DNA of 29,695 bases, from positions 1 to 29,695 of the IMG/VR virus record IMGVR_UViG_3300030450_001113, one strand, 5' to 3'. The number at the start of each line of letters is the position of its first letter. Within the stretch, counting starts at the first letter, position 1. A model generated the notes under the pieces. That model saw only the letters and a program-made list of their open reading frames with translations, was not told the DNA's origin and searched no databases. The position numbers and the translations under genes are program-made. Positions 14,608 through 21,268 of the stretch are shown piece by piece. Source of the DNA: a virus.

Positions 14608-14760
14608 ATGAAAACAATAATTGATGCATTAGAATTTATTAAAGAAATCAAAGCTTATGATAAAAACATTATTATAGCTTTGGGTGTTAACAAGGTAGCA
14701 TTAACAATTAAAGAAGGATTTTATATAAAAAAATTAGAAGATGAAAGAGGTAAATTATAA
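14608..14760 (+). CDS. Small tail-module protein (50 aa)
   Basis: ATG two bases after the tip-protein stop. 50 residues (MKTIIDALEFIKEIKAYDKN.. ending KKLEDERGKL): a helix, a short hydrophobic strand and a basic/acidic tail. It overlaps the tape measure gene by 20 bases, so translation is probably coupled. No family recognised. Confidence 0.55.
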   Translation: MKTIIDALEFIKEIKAYDKNIIIALGVNKVALTIKEGFYIKKLEDERGKL

Positions 14761-16699
14761 AATAAATATAAATACTGAAGATGCAAATAAAGGTTTAAAA
14801 CAAACTGAAGCTTCTATTGATGCAATTCCTAAGTCTATTAAAGCTGCTGAACAAGGAACTGATAAACTAAACAAAGGTTTAACAAAAACTAATAAAGTAG
14901 CTGGTGTTGTTAAAGGTGGTATTAATAAAATTGGTTTAGCATTTAAAGCTGCTGGAATTGGTTTGATCATTTCTGCATTTTCTAAGTTAACAGAACTATT
15001 TTCTACCAATCAGAGGGTAATGGATGCTTTTAATGTAGTTGGTGAAACTACTGCCATTATCTTTAATCAACTATTTAATGCAATTTTTAATACAGCAGAA
15101 ACTTTAGGTCAAACAAATGGTTCTTTTAATGCTACTCTAAAAGTAATGAAGGCATTAATAACTTTTGGTTTAACTCCCTTAATAGGTTCTTTATTAACCT
15201 TTAAAATTGGGGTTCAATCAGCACAATTAGCTTGGGAAAAATCAGTATTTGGAGATGGTGATACTAAAAAAATAAAAGAATTAGAATTAGGTTTAGTAAA
15301 AACAGCAGCACAATTAACAAAACTAGGTGCTAATGTTTTACAAGCTGGTTCTGATATTGTAGAGTATGGTGTTGAAGCAGCTGGTGAAATAGGTGATTTT
15401 ACAATGGCTACTATTGATGCTGTTTCAAAAGTAAGTTTAAAATCTAGTTTTGAACAAGCAAAGCTAAATGTAGAACTTAAAAAACAAGCTGAAATAGCAA
15501 GGGTAACACAACAAGGCTTAGTAGAACAATATGATAGACAAGCAGAAGTATTAAGGCAAACAAGAGATGAAGAAAGAAATACTATTGATGAAAGAATAGA
15601 AGCTAATAACAAGTTAAAAGAAGTATTAGAAGAGCAGAAAGTAGAAATGCTTAAACAAGTAGATTTACAAATTAGACAAGCTCAAGCTCAATATAATGTT
15701 AATAAAAGTCAAGAGAATTTAATAGCATTATTAGAAGCTAAGAATGAAAAGAAAGCTGTTGAAGCACAAATAGAAGGGTTTTTAAGTGAACAAAAAACAA
15801 ATGATTTAGCACTAAGTAAAGAAAAGTTAGATCTTGAAAAAAGTTTAACAGATGCAGCAGCAGAAAGAAAAATAACTGAATTAAATGCTAATGCTGAGCT
15901 TATAAAAAATGATGAAGATAGAATTAATCAACAGCTTAAAAATTTAGAAGAAGAAAAAAGAATCCAAGAAGAAAGATTAACTGCTCAAAGGGATTCTTAT
16001 AAAGCAGATACTCAAGCTTATATAGATGCTCAGATAGAATTAGATAATTTTAAATTAGATGCAACAATAAGAGAAAAACAACTTAGACAAGAATTATCAG
16101 ATTTTATTATAGAAAAAGCTAAAGAAGAAAGAGAAGAAGAAATTAAAACAGTAGAAGCTAGGTTAAATTTAGCAACACAAGCAGCTAATTCAGTTCAATC
16201 ATTAGGTGATGCTGTATTTGCTCATAAAATGAAAAACTTAGAAAAAGGTAGTGCTGAAGAAGAAGAAATGGCAAGAAAACAATTTAAGTTTAATAAAGCA
16301 CTACAACTAGGTATGGCAATTATTGATGCTGGTAAAGCAATTACTGCTTCATTAGCTCAATCACCTATAGCTATCGGTCCAGTTCCTAATCCAGCTGGTA
16401 TTGCTTCATTAGCATTTGCTGCTGCTACAAGTGCTGCTAATATAGCAACAATTGCAGCTCAACAGTTTCAAGGTGGAGATACAACAGCACCTTCTTCAGT
16501 TACAGGAGCTGGTGGTGGTGCAACAGGTATAGGATCACAAGCACCAGCATTTAATGTAGTTGGTCAATCAGGATTTAACCAAGTAGCACAAGCACTAGGA
16601 CAACAAAACAGCACACCTGTAAAAGCATTTGTAGTTAGTGGTGATGTTACAACAGCACAAGCATTAGAAAACAATATAATAGATACAGCAACTTTTTAA
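14741..16699 (+). CDS. Tail tape measure protein
   Basis: 652 residues. The N-terminus (MKEVNYKININTEDANKGLK) and TEASIDAIPKSIKAAEQGTD are typical tape-measure starts. Hydrophobic segments occur near 65-82 (LAFKAAGIGLIISAFSKL) and in the C-terminal Ala-rich part (NPAGIASLAFAAATSAANIA). A long coiled coil fills about 240-470. It sets tail length; by the usual rule of about 0.15 nm per residue the tail would be near 100 nm. The C-terminal region probably enters the membrane on ejection. Follows tail tip genes, unlike the lambda order. Confidence 0.9.
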   Translation: MKEVNYKININTEDANKGLKQTEASIDAIPKSIKAAEQGTDKLNKGLTKTNKVAGVVKGGINKIGLAFKAAGIGLIISAFSKLTELFSTNQRVMDAFNVVGETTAIIFNQLFNAIFNTAETLGQTNGSFNATLKVMKALITFGLTPLIGSLLTFKIGVQSAQLAWEKSVFGDGDTKKIKELELGLVKTAAQLTKLGANVLQAGSDIVEYGVEAAGEIGDFTMATIDAVSKVSLKSSFEQAKLNVELKKQAEIARVTQQGLVEQYDRQAEVLRQTRDEERNTIDERIEANNKLKEVLEEQKVEMLKQVDLQIRQAQAQYNVNKSQENLIALLEAKNEKKAVEAQIEGFLSEQKTNDLALSKEKLDLEKSLTDAAAERKITELNANAELIKNDEDRINQQLKNLEEEKRIQEERLTAQRDSYKADTQAYIDAQIELDNFKLDATIREKQLRQELSDFIIEKAKEEREEEIKTVEARLNLATQAANSVQSLGDAVFAHKMKNLEKGSAEEEEMARKQFKFNKALQLGMAIIDAGKAITASLAQSPIAIGPVPNPAGIASLAFAAATSAANIATIAAQQFQGGDTTAPSSVTGAGGGATGIGSQAPAFNVVGQSGFNQVAQALGQQNSTPVKAFVVSGDVTTAQALENNIIDTATF

Positions 16700-16709
16700 A
16701 TAAAAGACA

Positions 16710-17600
16710 ATGGAAAATAAAATGGAAATAATAGAACTTCTACTAGATGAAGAAAATGATGTTACTGGAATAGAAGCCGTTAGTATAGTTGAAGCTCCAG
16801 CAATAGAGAGTGATTTTATAACTCTTAAAAGTCAAGAAATACAACTTGCTAAAGTAGATGATGAAAAGAAAATATTAATGGGAGCAGCTTTAATACCTAA
16901 CAAACCTATTTACAGAAAGCAAGGTGAAAAAGAGTATTATGTTTATTTCAGTAATGAAACAGTTAGAAAAGCTAGTGAATTATTTTTTAAGAATGGCAAT
17001 CAAAACAATGCAACACTAGAACACAAACTAGCAATTAATGATTTAACAGTAGTTGAAAGTTGGATAGTAGAAAACAAAGAAAAAGATAAAACTGCTTTAT
17101 ATGGTTTAGATGTGCCTGAAGGTACTTGGATGATTTCAATGAAAGTTAACAATGATGAAATTTGGAATGATTTTGTGAAAACAGGCAAAGTTAAGGGTTT
17201 TAGTATTGAAGGATATTTTGCAGACAAAGCTAAACTAGATGCTAGTGCTGTTAAAGTAGATGTTGATGAAGAAAAAGCAAAACAGAAAATAGAAGAAATT
17301 AAAAACCTATTTACTCAAAAAAAAAAAGTTAAACTAGAAAGCTATTCTGATTATCCTAAAGCAGCTTTAAGGTGGAGTAAAAGCAAACTAAAAGAACTAG
17401 GAGAAATAGAACTTGCTTCAATGGTTATTGATGATGAGTTTGCAATAATTGATGATAGACTTGCATACTCAACACAAGAAAAAGCTGAGGAAACAGCTAA
17501 AAACATAGGTTGCAAAGGATTCCACACACATATTTATCAAGATTTAGATGGTAAAGAAAAAACTTGGTATATGCCTTGTGAAAAACATATAAACGATTAA
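16710..17600 (+). CDS. XkdF-like prohead protease with C-terminal Cys/His domain
   Basis: 296 residues. XkdF-type core at about 50-185: ILMGAALIPNKPIYR, YYVYFSNETVRKASELFF, NATLEHKLAINDLTVVESWI, TWMISMKVNNDEIW and GKVKGFSIEGYF. The His of LEH and the Ser of GFSIEG are the probable catalytic pair, as in prohead serine proteases. A separate C-terminal part (about 240-296; IIDDRLAYSTQEKAEETAKN, then GCKGFHTHIY and TWYMPCEKH) has paired Cys and His that could bind metal. It opens the head module and should trim scaffold and other head proteins during maturation. A second ATG at 16722 could also serve as start. Confidence 0.8.
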   Translation: MENKMEIIELLLDEENDVTGIEAVSIVEAPAIESDFITLKSQEIQLAKVDDEKKILMGAALIPNKPIYRKQGEKEYYVYFSNETVRKASELFFKNGNQNNATLEHKLAINDLTVVESWIVENKEKDKTALYGLDVPEGTWMISMKVNNDEIWNDFVKTGKVKGFSIEGYFADKAKLDASAVKVDVDEEKAKQKIEEIKNLFTQKKKVKLESYSDYPKAALRWSKSKLKELGEIELASMVIDDEFAIIDDRLAYSTQEKAEETAKNIGCKGFHTHIYQDLDGKEKTWYMPCEKHIND

Positions 17601-17602
17601 TT

Positions 17603-17761
17603 ATGAAAAGTAAAAGAAGAGATACAAAGACACACATACCAAGTAGAACATCACCTAAAGGCGGTCGTAGAGGTTGCTTGTGTAAAGATGGCAAAAGCTA
17701 CAGTCAAAAGTGTTGTGATGGTAGCATTGGCGCACAAGGAATAGGAAAAACTAGAGCTTAG
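17603..17761 (+). CDS. Conserved Cys-rich basic micro-protein (52 aa)
   Basis: Ends with GGRRGCLCKDGKSYSQKCCD and GSIGAQGIG. The pattern G-CLC-DG--YS--CC-G---AQGIG recurs in Bacteroidota phage head modules. Four cysteines (CxC and CC) could form a small metal site. Basic N-terminus. Possibly a virion decoration or DNA-binding peptide; function unproven. Its stop overlaps the start of element B region. Confidence 0.75.
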   Translation: MKSKRRDTKTHIPSRTSPKGGRRGCLCKDGKSYSQKCCDGSIGAQGIGKTRA

Positions 17762-17762
17762 C

Positions 17763-17791
17763 TATAACACTTAGTAAAAAAATTTACATTA
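17763..17791 (+). promoter_or_regulatory. Bipartite element copy B (candidate phage late promoter)
   Basis: TATAACACTT (17763-17772), 12-base spacer AGTAAAAAAATT, TACATTA (17785-17791); the ATG follows five bases later, as in copy A. It separates the Cys-rich peptide from the paired coiled-coil genes. Confidence 0.6.
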
Positions 17792-17796
17792 ATAAT

Positions 17797-18198
17797 ATGA
17801 TACTACAAAATATATTTAATAAGCTGTATAAAGTAGATATGGCTAAAGAAGAGTTTGAAAAAACAGAATTAGCTACTCATAAAATTGAATTATCAAATAA
17901 AGATGCAATAAAATTTAAAAAAGAAGCTGAACAAATTTATTATAATTCAAAAAAAGAAGCTGAATCAGAAATATTAAATGCTTCTTCTAAAATGAAAGAT
18001 AGTTATAAAAAATTAAGAAAATTAGATTCAGAAATGGATAAAATTTTTGAAAAATTTGATAAAATGGCTAAAGATTTAGGTGTTGATGTAAGAAGTACAA
18101 AAGTTGGTAAAACATATTTAGAAGCAGCAGAAGAAATACAAAATTATCAAATAAAATCACAAACTGCTGAAAGCAAATTGAGAAAGTTTAAAATTTAA
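17797..18198 (+). CDS. Small coiled-coil head-module protein, paralog 1
   Basis: 133 residues from ATG 17797. The N-terminus contains LQNIFNKLYK and then EKTELATHKIELS, shared with the next gene (LQTVYNKIK, EKTELATHKVDLG). The start is fixed by this homology. The rest is a Lys/Glu helix with heptads and MAKDLGVD near residue 91. It lies between protease and scaffold, directly behind element B. The shared N-terminal motif also appears in the scaffold and in the 23095 protein, so it may be a signal for prohead incorporation. No catalytic residues. Confidence 0.75.
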   Translation: MILQNIFNKLYKVDMAKEEFEKTELATHKIELSNKDAIKFKKEAEQIYYNSKKEAESEILNASSKMKDSYKKLRKLDSEMDKIFEKFDKMAKDLGVDVRSTKVGKTYLEAAEEIQNYQIKSQTAESKLRKFKI

Positions 18199-18202
18199 AC
18201 AA

Positions 18203-18556
18203 ATGAGAACACTACAAACAGTATACAACAAAATAAAAGAAGAGAAAACAGAATTGGCTACTCATAAAGTTGATTTAGGTGCAATAGATGACTTAGATGA
18301 TAAGTATAAAAAAATAGCTTCAAAAGCACCAAAAATTAAGCAACAAATTTTAAAAAATTCTAACGAATTATCGGCTGTAAGTAATGATTTAGATAATTTG
18401 CAATCTGATTTTAAAAAACTTGAAGGAATGGCAAAAGAATTAGGAGCAGATAATATAGAAAAAAGAGCTAGAACAATGTTTAATACTGTTGGAAATTTAA
18501 GTTCAGCTTGGGGAAAAGCAGCAATACAAATAGAAAGTTCAGCTAAAAACATTTAA
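18203..18556 (+). CDS. Small coiled-coil head-module protein, paralog 2
   Basis: 117 residues. N-terminus MRTLQTVYNKIKEEKTELAT (1-20) then HKVDLG; the DNA for EKTELATHK is nearly identical to that of paralog 1, indicating duplication or recombination. The remaining helical part carries MAKELGAD, matching MAKDLGVD of paralog 1 and TAKELGIQ of the 23095 protein. Four bases separate it from paralog 1. Probably an internal head or scaffold-associated protein by position; unproven. Confidence 0.75.
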   Translation: MRTLQTVYNKIKEEKTELATHKVDLGAIDDLDDKYKKIASKAPKIKQQILKNSNELSAVSNDLDNLQSDFKKLEGMAKELGADNIEKRARTMFNTVGNLSSAWGKAAIQIESSAKNI

Positions 18557-18565
18557 ATAAATAAA

Positions 18566-18592
18566 AACACTTAGCTATAACACTTTAGCTAT
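18566..18592 (+). repeat. Tandem 13/14-base repeat overlapping element C
   Basis: AACACTTAGCTAT (18566-18578) is followed at once by AACACTTTAGCTAT (18579-18592). The second unit supplies the first half-site of element C. TAGCT (18574-18578 region) and AGCTA (18587-18591) can also pair in front of a run of T, giving a weak terminator-like hairpin. Confidence 0.6.
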
Positions 18593-18604
18593 TTTTTTAC
18601 ATTA
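18576..18604 (+). promoter_or_regulatory. Bipartite element copy C (candidate phage late promoter)
   Basis: TATAACACTT (18576-18585), 12-base spacer TAGCTATTTTTT, TACATTA (18598-18604), 25 bases before the scaffold ATG. The spacer differs from copies A and B (T-run instead of A-run) while both half-sites and spacer length are kept, arguing for selection on the half-sites. Confidence 0.6.
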
Positions 18605-18629
18605 GTAGTATAAGATTATATTTAATAAT

Positions 18630-19274
18630 ATGAAAGCAACAGAAATTTTAAACAAAATAAAAGGCATAGTTGGGGTAGAATTAGCAGAAGAATCTGTTAA
18701 ACTAGCTGAACTAAAGCTTGAAAATGGTACTGTATTAGTAGCAGAAGAATTTAAAGAAGGTCAAGCAATCTTTATTAAATCAGAAGATGAACAAATAGCA
18801 CTTCCAGTAGGTGAATATGCTCTTGAAGATGGTAGAGTATTAATAGCTAAAGATGAAGGTTTAATTGCTGAAATTAGAGAAGCAGTTGAAGAAGCTAAAG
18901 ATGAAGAAACTGAAGAAGTAGAAGCTGCTGAAGAAAAAGAACAAATGCAGTATGTTACTAAAGAAGAATTTGCAAATGCAGTAGGTGAGATCAAAGGAAT
19001 GATTGAAGAATTAGGCTACAAGAAAAAAGATGAAATGTCTGAAGAAACTACTGAAGAAATTAAAGAAGAAAGCACAGAACTATCTACTGAAGAAGTAAAA
19101 GAAGATGAGGTAGTTGAAGAAGTTACTGAATTATCTGCTACTAAAGAAGAAGCAGTTGAGCCAATTAAACACAACCCTGAATCTGAAGAAAAGAAAACAG
19201 GTAAATTTTTATTTGGACAAAAAAGAACTGAAACAACTAGAGATAGAGTGTTTAGTAAAATAGCTAATAATTAA
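18630..19274 (+). CDS. Head scaffold protein
   Basis: 214 residues, very acidic, helical. N-terminal MKATEILNKIKGIVGVELAE.. followed by KLENGTVLVAEEFKEG, ALPVGEYALEDGRVL and LIAEIREAVEEA; then a long Glu/Lys/Thr-rich part and a conserved C-terminal TRDRVFSKIAN. This is the arrangement of scaffold proteins directly upstream of major capsid genes in Bacteroidota phages. It should nucleate prohead assembly and be removed by the XkdF-like protease. Its N-terminus shares NK[IL]---ELA with three small proteins nearby. Element C probably drives it and the capsid gene. Confidence 0.8.
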   Translation: MKATEILNKIKGIVGVELAEESVKLAELKLENGTVLVAEEFKEGQAIFIKSEDEQIALPVGEYALEDGRVLIAKDEGLIAEIREAVEEAKDEETEEVEAAEEKEQMQYVTKEEFANAVGEIKGMIEELGYKKKDEMSEETTEEIKEESTELSTEEVKEDEVVEEVTELSATKEEAVEPIKHNPESEEKKTGKFLFGQKRTETTRDRVFSKIANN

Positions 19275-19290
19275 TTAAAAAAATAAAAAA

Positions 19291-20223
19291 ATGGCAACAA
19301 CAACTTCAATCACTTCAACGTATGCTGGAGAATTTGCGGGTAAATATATATCCGCTGCATTGTTAAGTGGTTCAACAATTGAAAACGGTTTAATAACTGT
19401 AAAACCTAATGTAAAGTACAAAGAGGTTTTGAAAAAGGCAGCAACAGATGCTAATGTAATTAAAGATGCTACTTGTGATTTCACTCCTACAGGTACATTA
19501 ACATTAACTGAAAGAATCCTTCAACCTGAAGAGTTTCAAGTAAATATGGAATTATGTAAGAAAGATTTCAGAAGTGATTGGGAAGCAGTACAAATGGGAT
19601 ATTCTGCTTATGATAACTTACCTCCTAAATTTTCTGATTTCATCATTGGGCACGCTGCTGGATTGGTAGCTGAAAAGACTGAACAAAATATTTGGGCTGG
19701 TCAAACAGGTAATGCTGGAGAGTTTGATGGTTTTTACTACTTAGCTACTGCTGGTGGTTCAGGATGTGTATCTGTATCAGGTTCACCACTTACTGCTGCT
19801 AATATCATCGATGAGATGGGTAAAGTAGTCGATGCAATTCCTTCAGGAGTTTATGGTAAAGAAGATTTATACATTTATGTTTCTAGAAAAGCTGCTAAAC
19901 TTTATGTTAGAGCTTTAGGTGGATTTGGTGCTAATGGCTTGGGTGCTGCTGGTGTTAATGCACAAGGAACTCAATGGTGGAACAATGGAGCATTGTCTTA
20001 TGATGGTGTTAAAGTTGTTATTGCTTCAGGATTGCCTGATGATTCAATGATGGCTGCTCAAAAATCTAACCTTTACTTTGGTACAGGATTACTTTCTGAC
20101 CTTAACGAAGTGAAATTGTTAGATATGGGTGATTTAGATGGTTCTCAAAACTGCCGCTTAGTAATGAGATTTACTGCTGGTGTACAAATTGGAATTACTT
20201 CTGATGTAGTTATCTATGCATAA
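19291..20223 (+). CDS. Major capsid protein, HK97-fold
   Basis: 310 residues. Position after scaffold, the N-terminal AGEFAGKYISAALLSGSTIE, LQPEEFQVNMELCKKDFRSD (two segments typical of the Bacteroidota phage capsid) and the C-terminal NCRLVMRFTAGVQIGITSDV identify the capsid subunit. Codon use differs from most neighbours, with more C-ending and Gly/Ala GGT/GCT codons, as expected for the most abundant protein. Gene followed by a strong GC-rich hairpin. No start problem: ATG at 19291, 16 bases after the scaffold stop. Confidence 0.85.
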   Translation: MATTTSITSTYAGEFAGKYISAALLSGSTIENGLITVKPNVKYKEVLKKAATDANVIKDATCDFTPTGTLTLTERILQPEEFQVNMELCKKDFRSDWEAVQMGYSAYDNLPPKFSDFIIGHAAGLVAEKTEQNIWAGQTGNAGEFDGFYYLATAGGSGCVSVSGSPLTAANIIDEMGKVVDAIPSGVYGKEDLYIYVSRKAAKLYVRALGGFGANGLGAAGVNAQGTQWWNNGALSYDGVKVVIASGLPDDSMMAAQKSNLYFGTGLLSDLNEVKLLDMGDLDGSQNCRLVMRFTAGVQIGITSDVVIYA

Positions 20224-20234
20224 TATAATTAACT

Positions 20235-20256
20235 AGGGGAGTGTAAAATCTCCCCT
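20235..20256 (+). terminator. Hairpin after the capsid gene
   Basis: AGGGGAG (20235-20241) pairs with CTCCCCT (20250-20256) across an 8-base loop, followed by TTTAG. Weak T-tract, so it could be a partial terminator or a 3' stabiliser that raises capsid expression over downstream genes. Confidence 0.7.
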
Positions 20257-20283
20257 TTAGTATTAACTTTTAATAACAAAACG

Positions 20284-20832
20284 ATGGCTTGCGATTTAAC
20301 GATAGGAAGAAAAGTACCGTGTAAAGATGTAGTTGGCGGAATTACTAAAGTATATTTTGTTAATTTTGGTGAGTTAGGAACTGTTACTTTTAATGCTGGA
20401 GATGAAATCTCTAATATGACAGGAACAGCTTCAGCTTTTCAATATGATGTAAAAGGAAGTAGCTCTCTTGAACAGGCTATTACTAGCTCTAGAGAAAATG
20501 GAACTACCTTTTTTGAACAAACTATTACTTTATCTTTACCAAAATTAAGCAAAGAAGATAATAAAGAACTAAAATTGATGTCCTACGGTAGACCTCATAT
20601 AGTCGTTGAAGACTATAACGGGAATGCAATGATGTGTGGAGTTGATTTTGGTTGTGAAGTAACAGGTGGAACAATAGCGACTGGCGCAGCAATGGGAGAT
20701 ATGTCGGGTTATAGTCTAACCCTTGTAGCTACTGAAAAGCTGCCGGCAAACTTTATAGAGAGTGCTGTAGCTGGTGACCCATTTGCTGGAATGGCTGGAA
20801 CCTTCACAATAGTACAAGGCACAAATTCATAG
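20284..20832 (+). CDS. Major tail (tube) protein
   Basis: 182 residues. CKDVVGGITKVYFVNFGEL near the N-terminus and later FFEQTITLSLPKLSKEDNKE, VEDYNGNAMMCGVDFGCEV and TGAAMGDMSGYSLTLVA match the major tail protein of Bacteroidota siphophages, beta-rich and Gly/Thr-rich. Codon use resembles that of the capsid gene (for example CCG, GCG and TCG codons appear), consistent with high expression. It is bracketed by two hairpins, so it forms its own short unit inside the head module. Confidence 0.75.
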   Translation: MACDLTIGRKVPCKDVVGGITKVYFVNFGELGTVTFNAGDEISNMTGTASAFQYDVKGSSSLEQAITSSRENGTTFFEQTITLSLPKLSKEDNKELKLMSYGRPHIVVEDYNGNAMMCGVDFGCEVTGGTIATGAAMGDMSGYSLTLVATEKLPANFIESAVAGDPFAGMAGTFTIVQGTNS

Positions 20833-20871
20833 TTTAGTGTGATTCAATATATATAATGTTTAGTTTAGAAG

Positions 20872-20903
20872 GGGAAGGTTGGAAAAATAGCCTTCCCTTT
20901 TTT
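20872..20903 (+). terminator. Rho-independent terminator after the tail tube gene
   Basis: GGGAAGGTT (20872-20880) pairs with AGCCTTCCC (20889-20897; one G-U) around an 8-base loop and is followed by six T. The best terminator in the window. Confidence 0.85.
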
Positions 20904-20917
20904 ATTTTAAAAAAAAG

Positions 20918-21268
20918 ATGCAAGTTTTAACAGTTACAGGCACAAGATTAATTAACTTTGTACCAAGAGAGGAAATTTCAGGTAGTAAAACATACTCATT
21001 AGTGATAAAATCAGAGGAACAAAATAAAGTTATTTTTACTGATTCTAATGCAACTTTTTCAGAAGTTGACTATTATTACAGTTATAGTACTACTCAAGCT
21101 CTTACAGAAGCTAATTTTTACACCTATGAAGTAAGAAATACTACTGATAACACTTTAGTATTTAGGGATAAGATATTTGCAACAGACCAAACAGTTAGTA
21201 CATTTAGTATAAGTGATAATGTTTATACTGAAAGCTCAACAGGTGATAATGAATATATTTTTGCATAA
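20918..21268 (+). CDS. Small beta-rich virion protein
   Basis: 116 residues, alternating strands (MQVLTVTGTRLINFVPREE, YSLVIKSEEQNKVIFTD, YTYEVRNTTDNTLVFRDKIF). It looks like a single Ig-like or tail-associated domain. It sits between tail tube and portal, overlapping the portal ATG by one base. I recognise the type from Bacteroidota phages but know no function. Confidence 0.65.
   Translation: MQVLTVTGTRLINFVPREEISGSKTYSLVIKSEEQNKVIFTDSNATFSEVDYYYSYSTTQALTEANFYTYEVRNTTDNTLVFRDKIFATDQTVSTFSISDNVYTESSTGDNEYIFA

Noticed and set aside
15214-15612. Open frame of 132 codons on the minus strand inside the tape measure gene
   Set aside because: Mirror of an AT-rich helical coding sequence; Ser/Cys/Leu-rich composition with no motif, and it is fully inside a confident gene on the other strand.
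21140-21165. GATAACACTTTAGTATTT resembling the first half of the bipartite element
   Set aside because: Inside a coding region (Asp-Asn-Thr-Leu-Val-Phe), differs in the first base, and no TACATTA follows at the fixed spacing.
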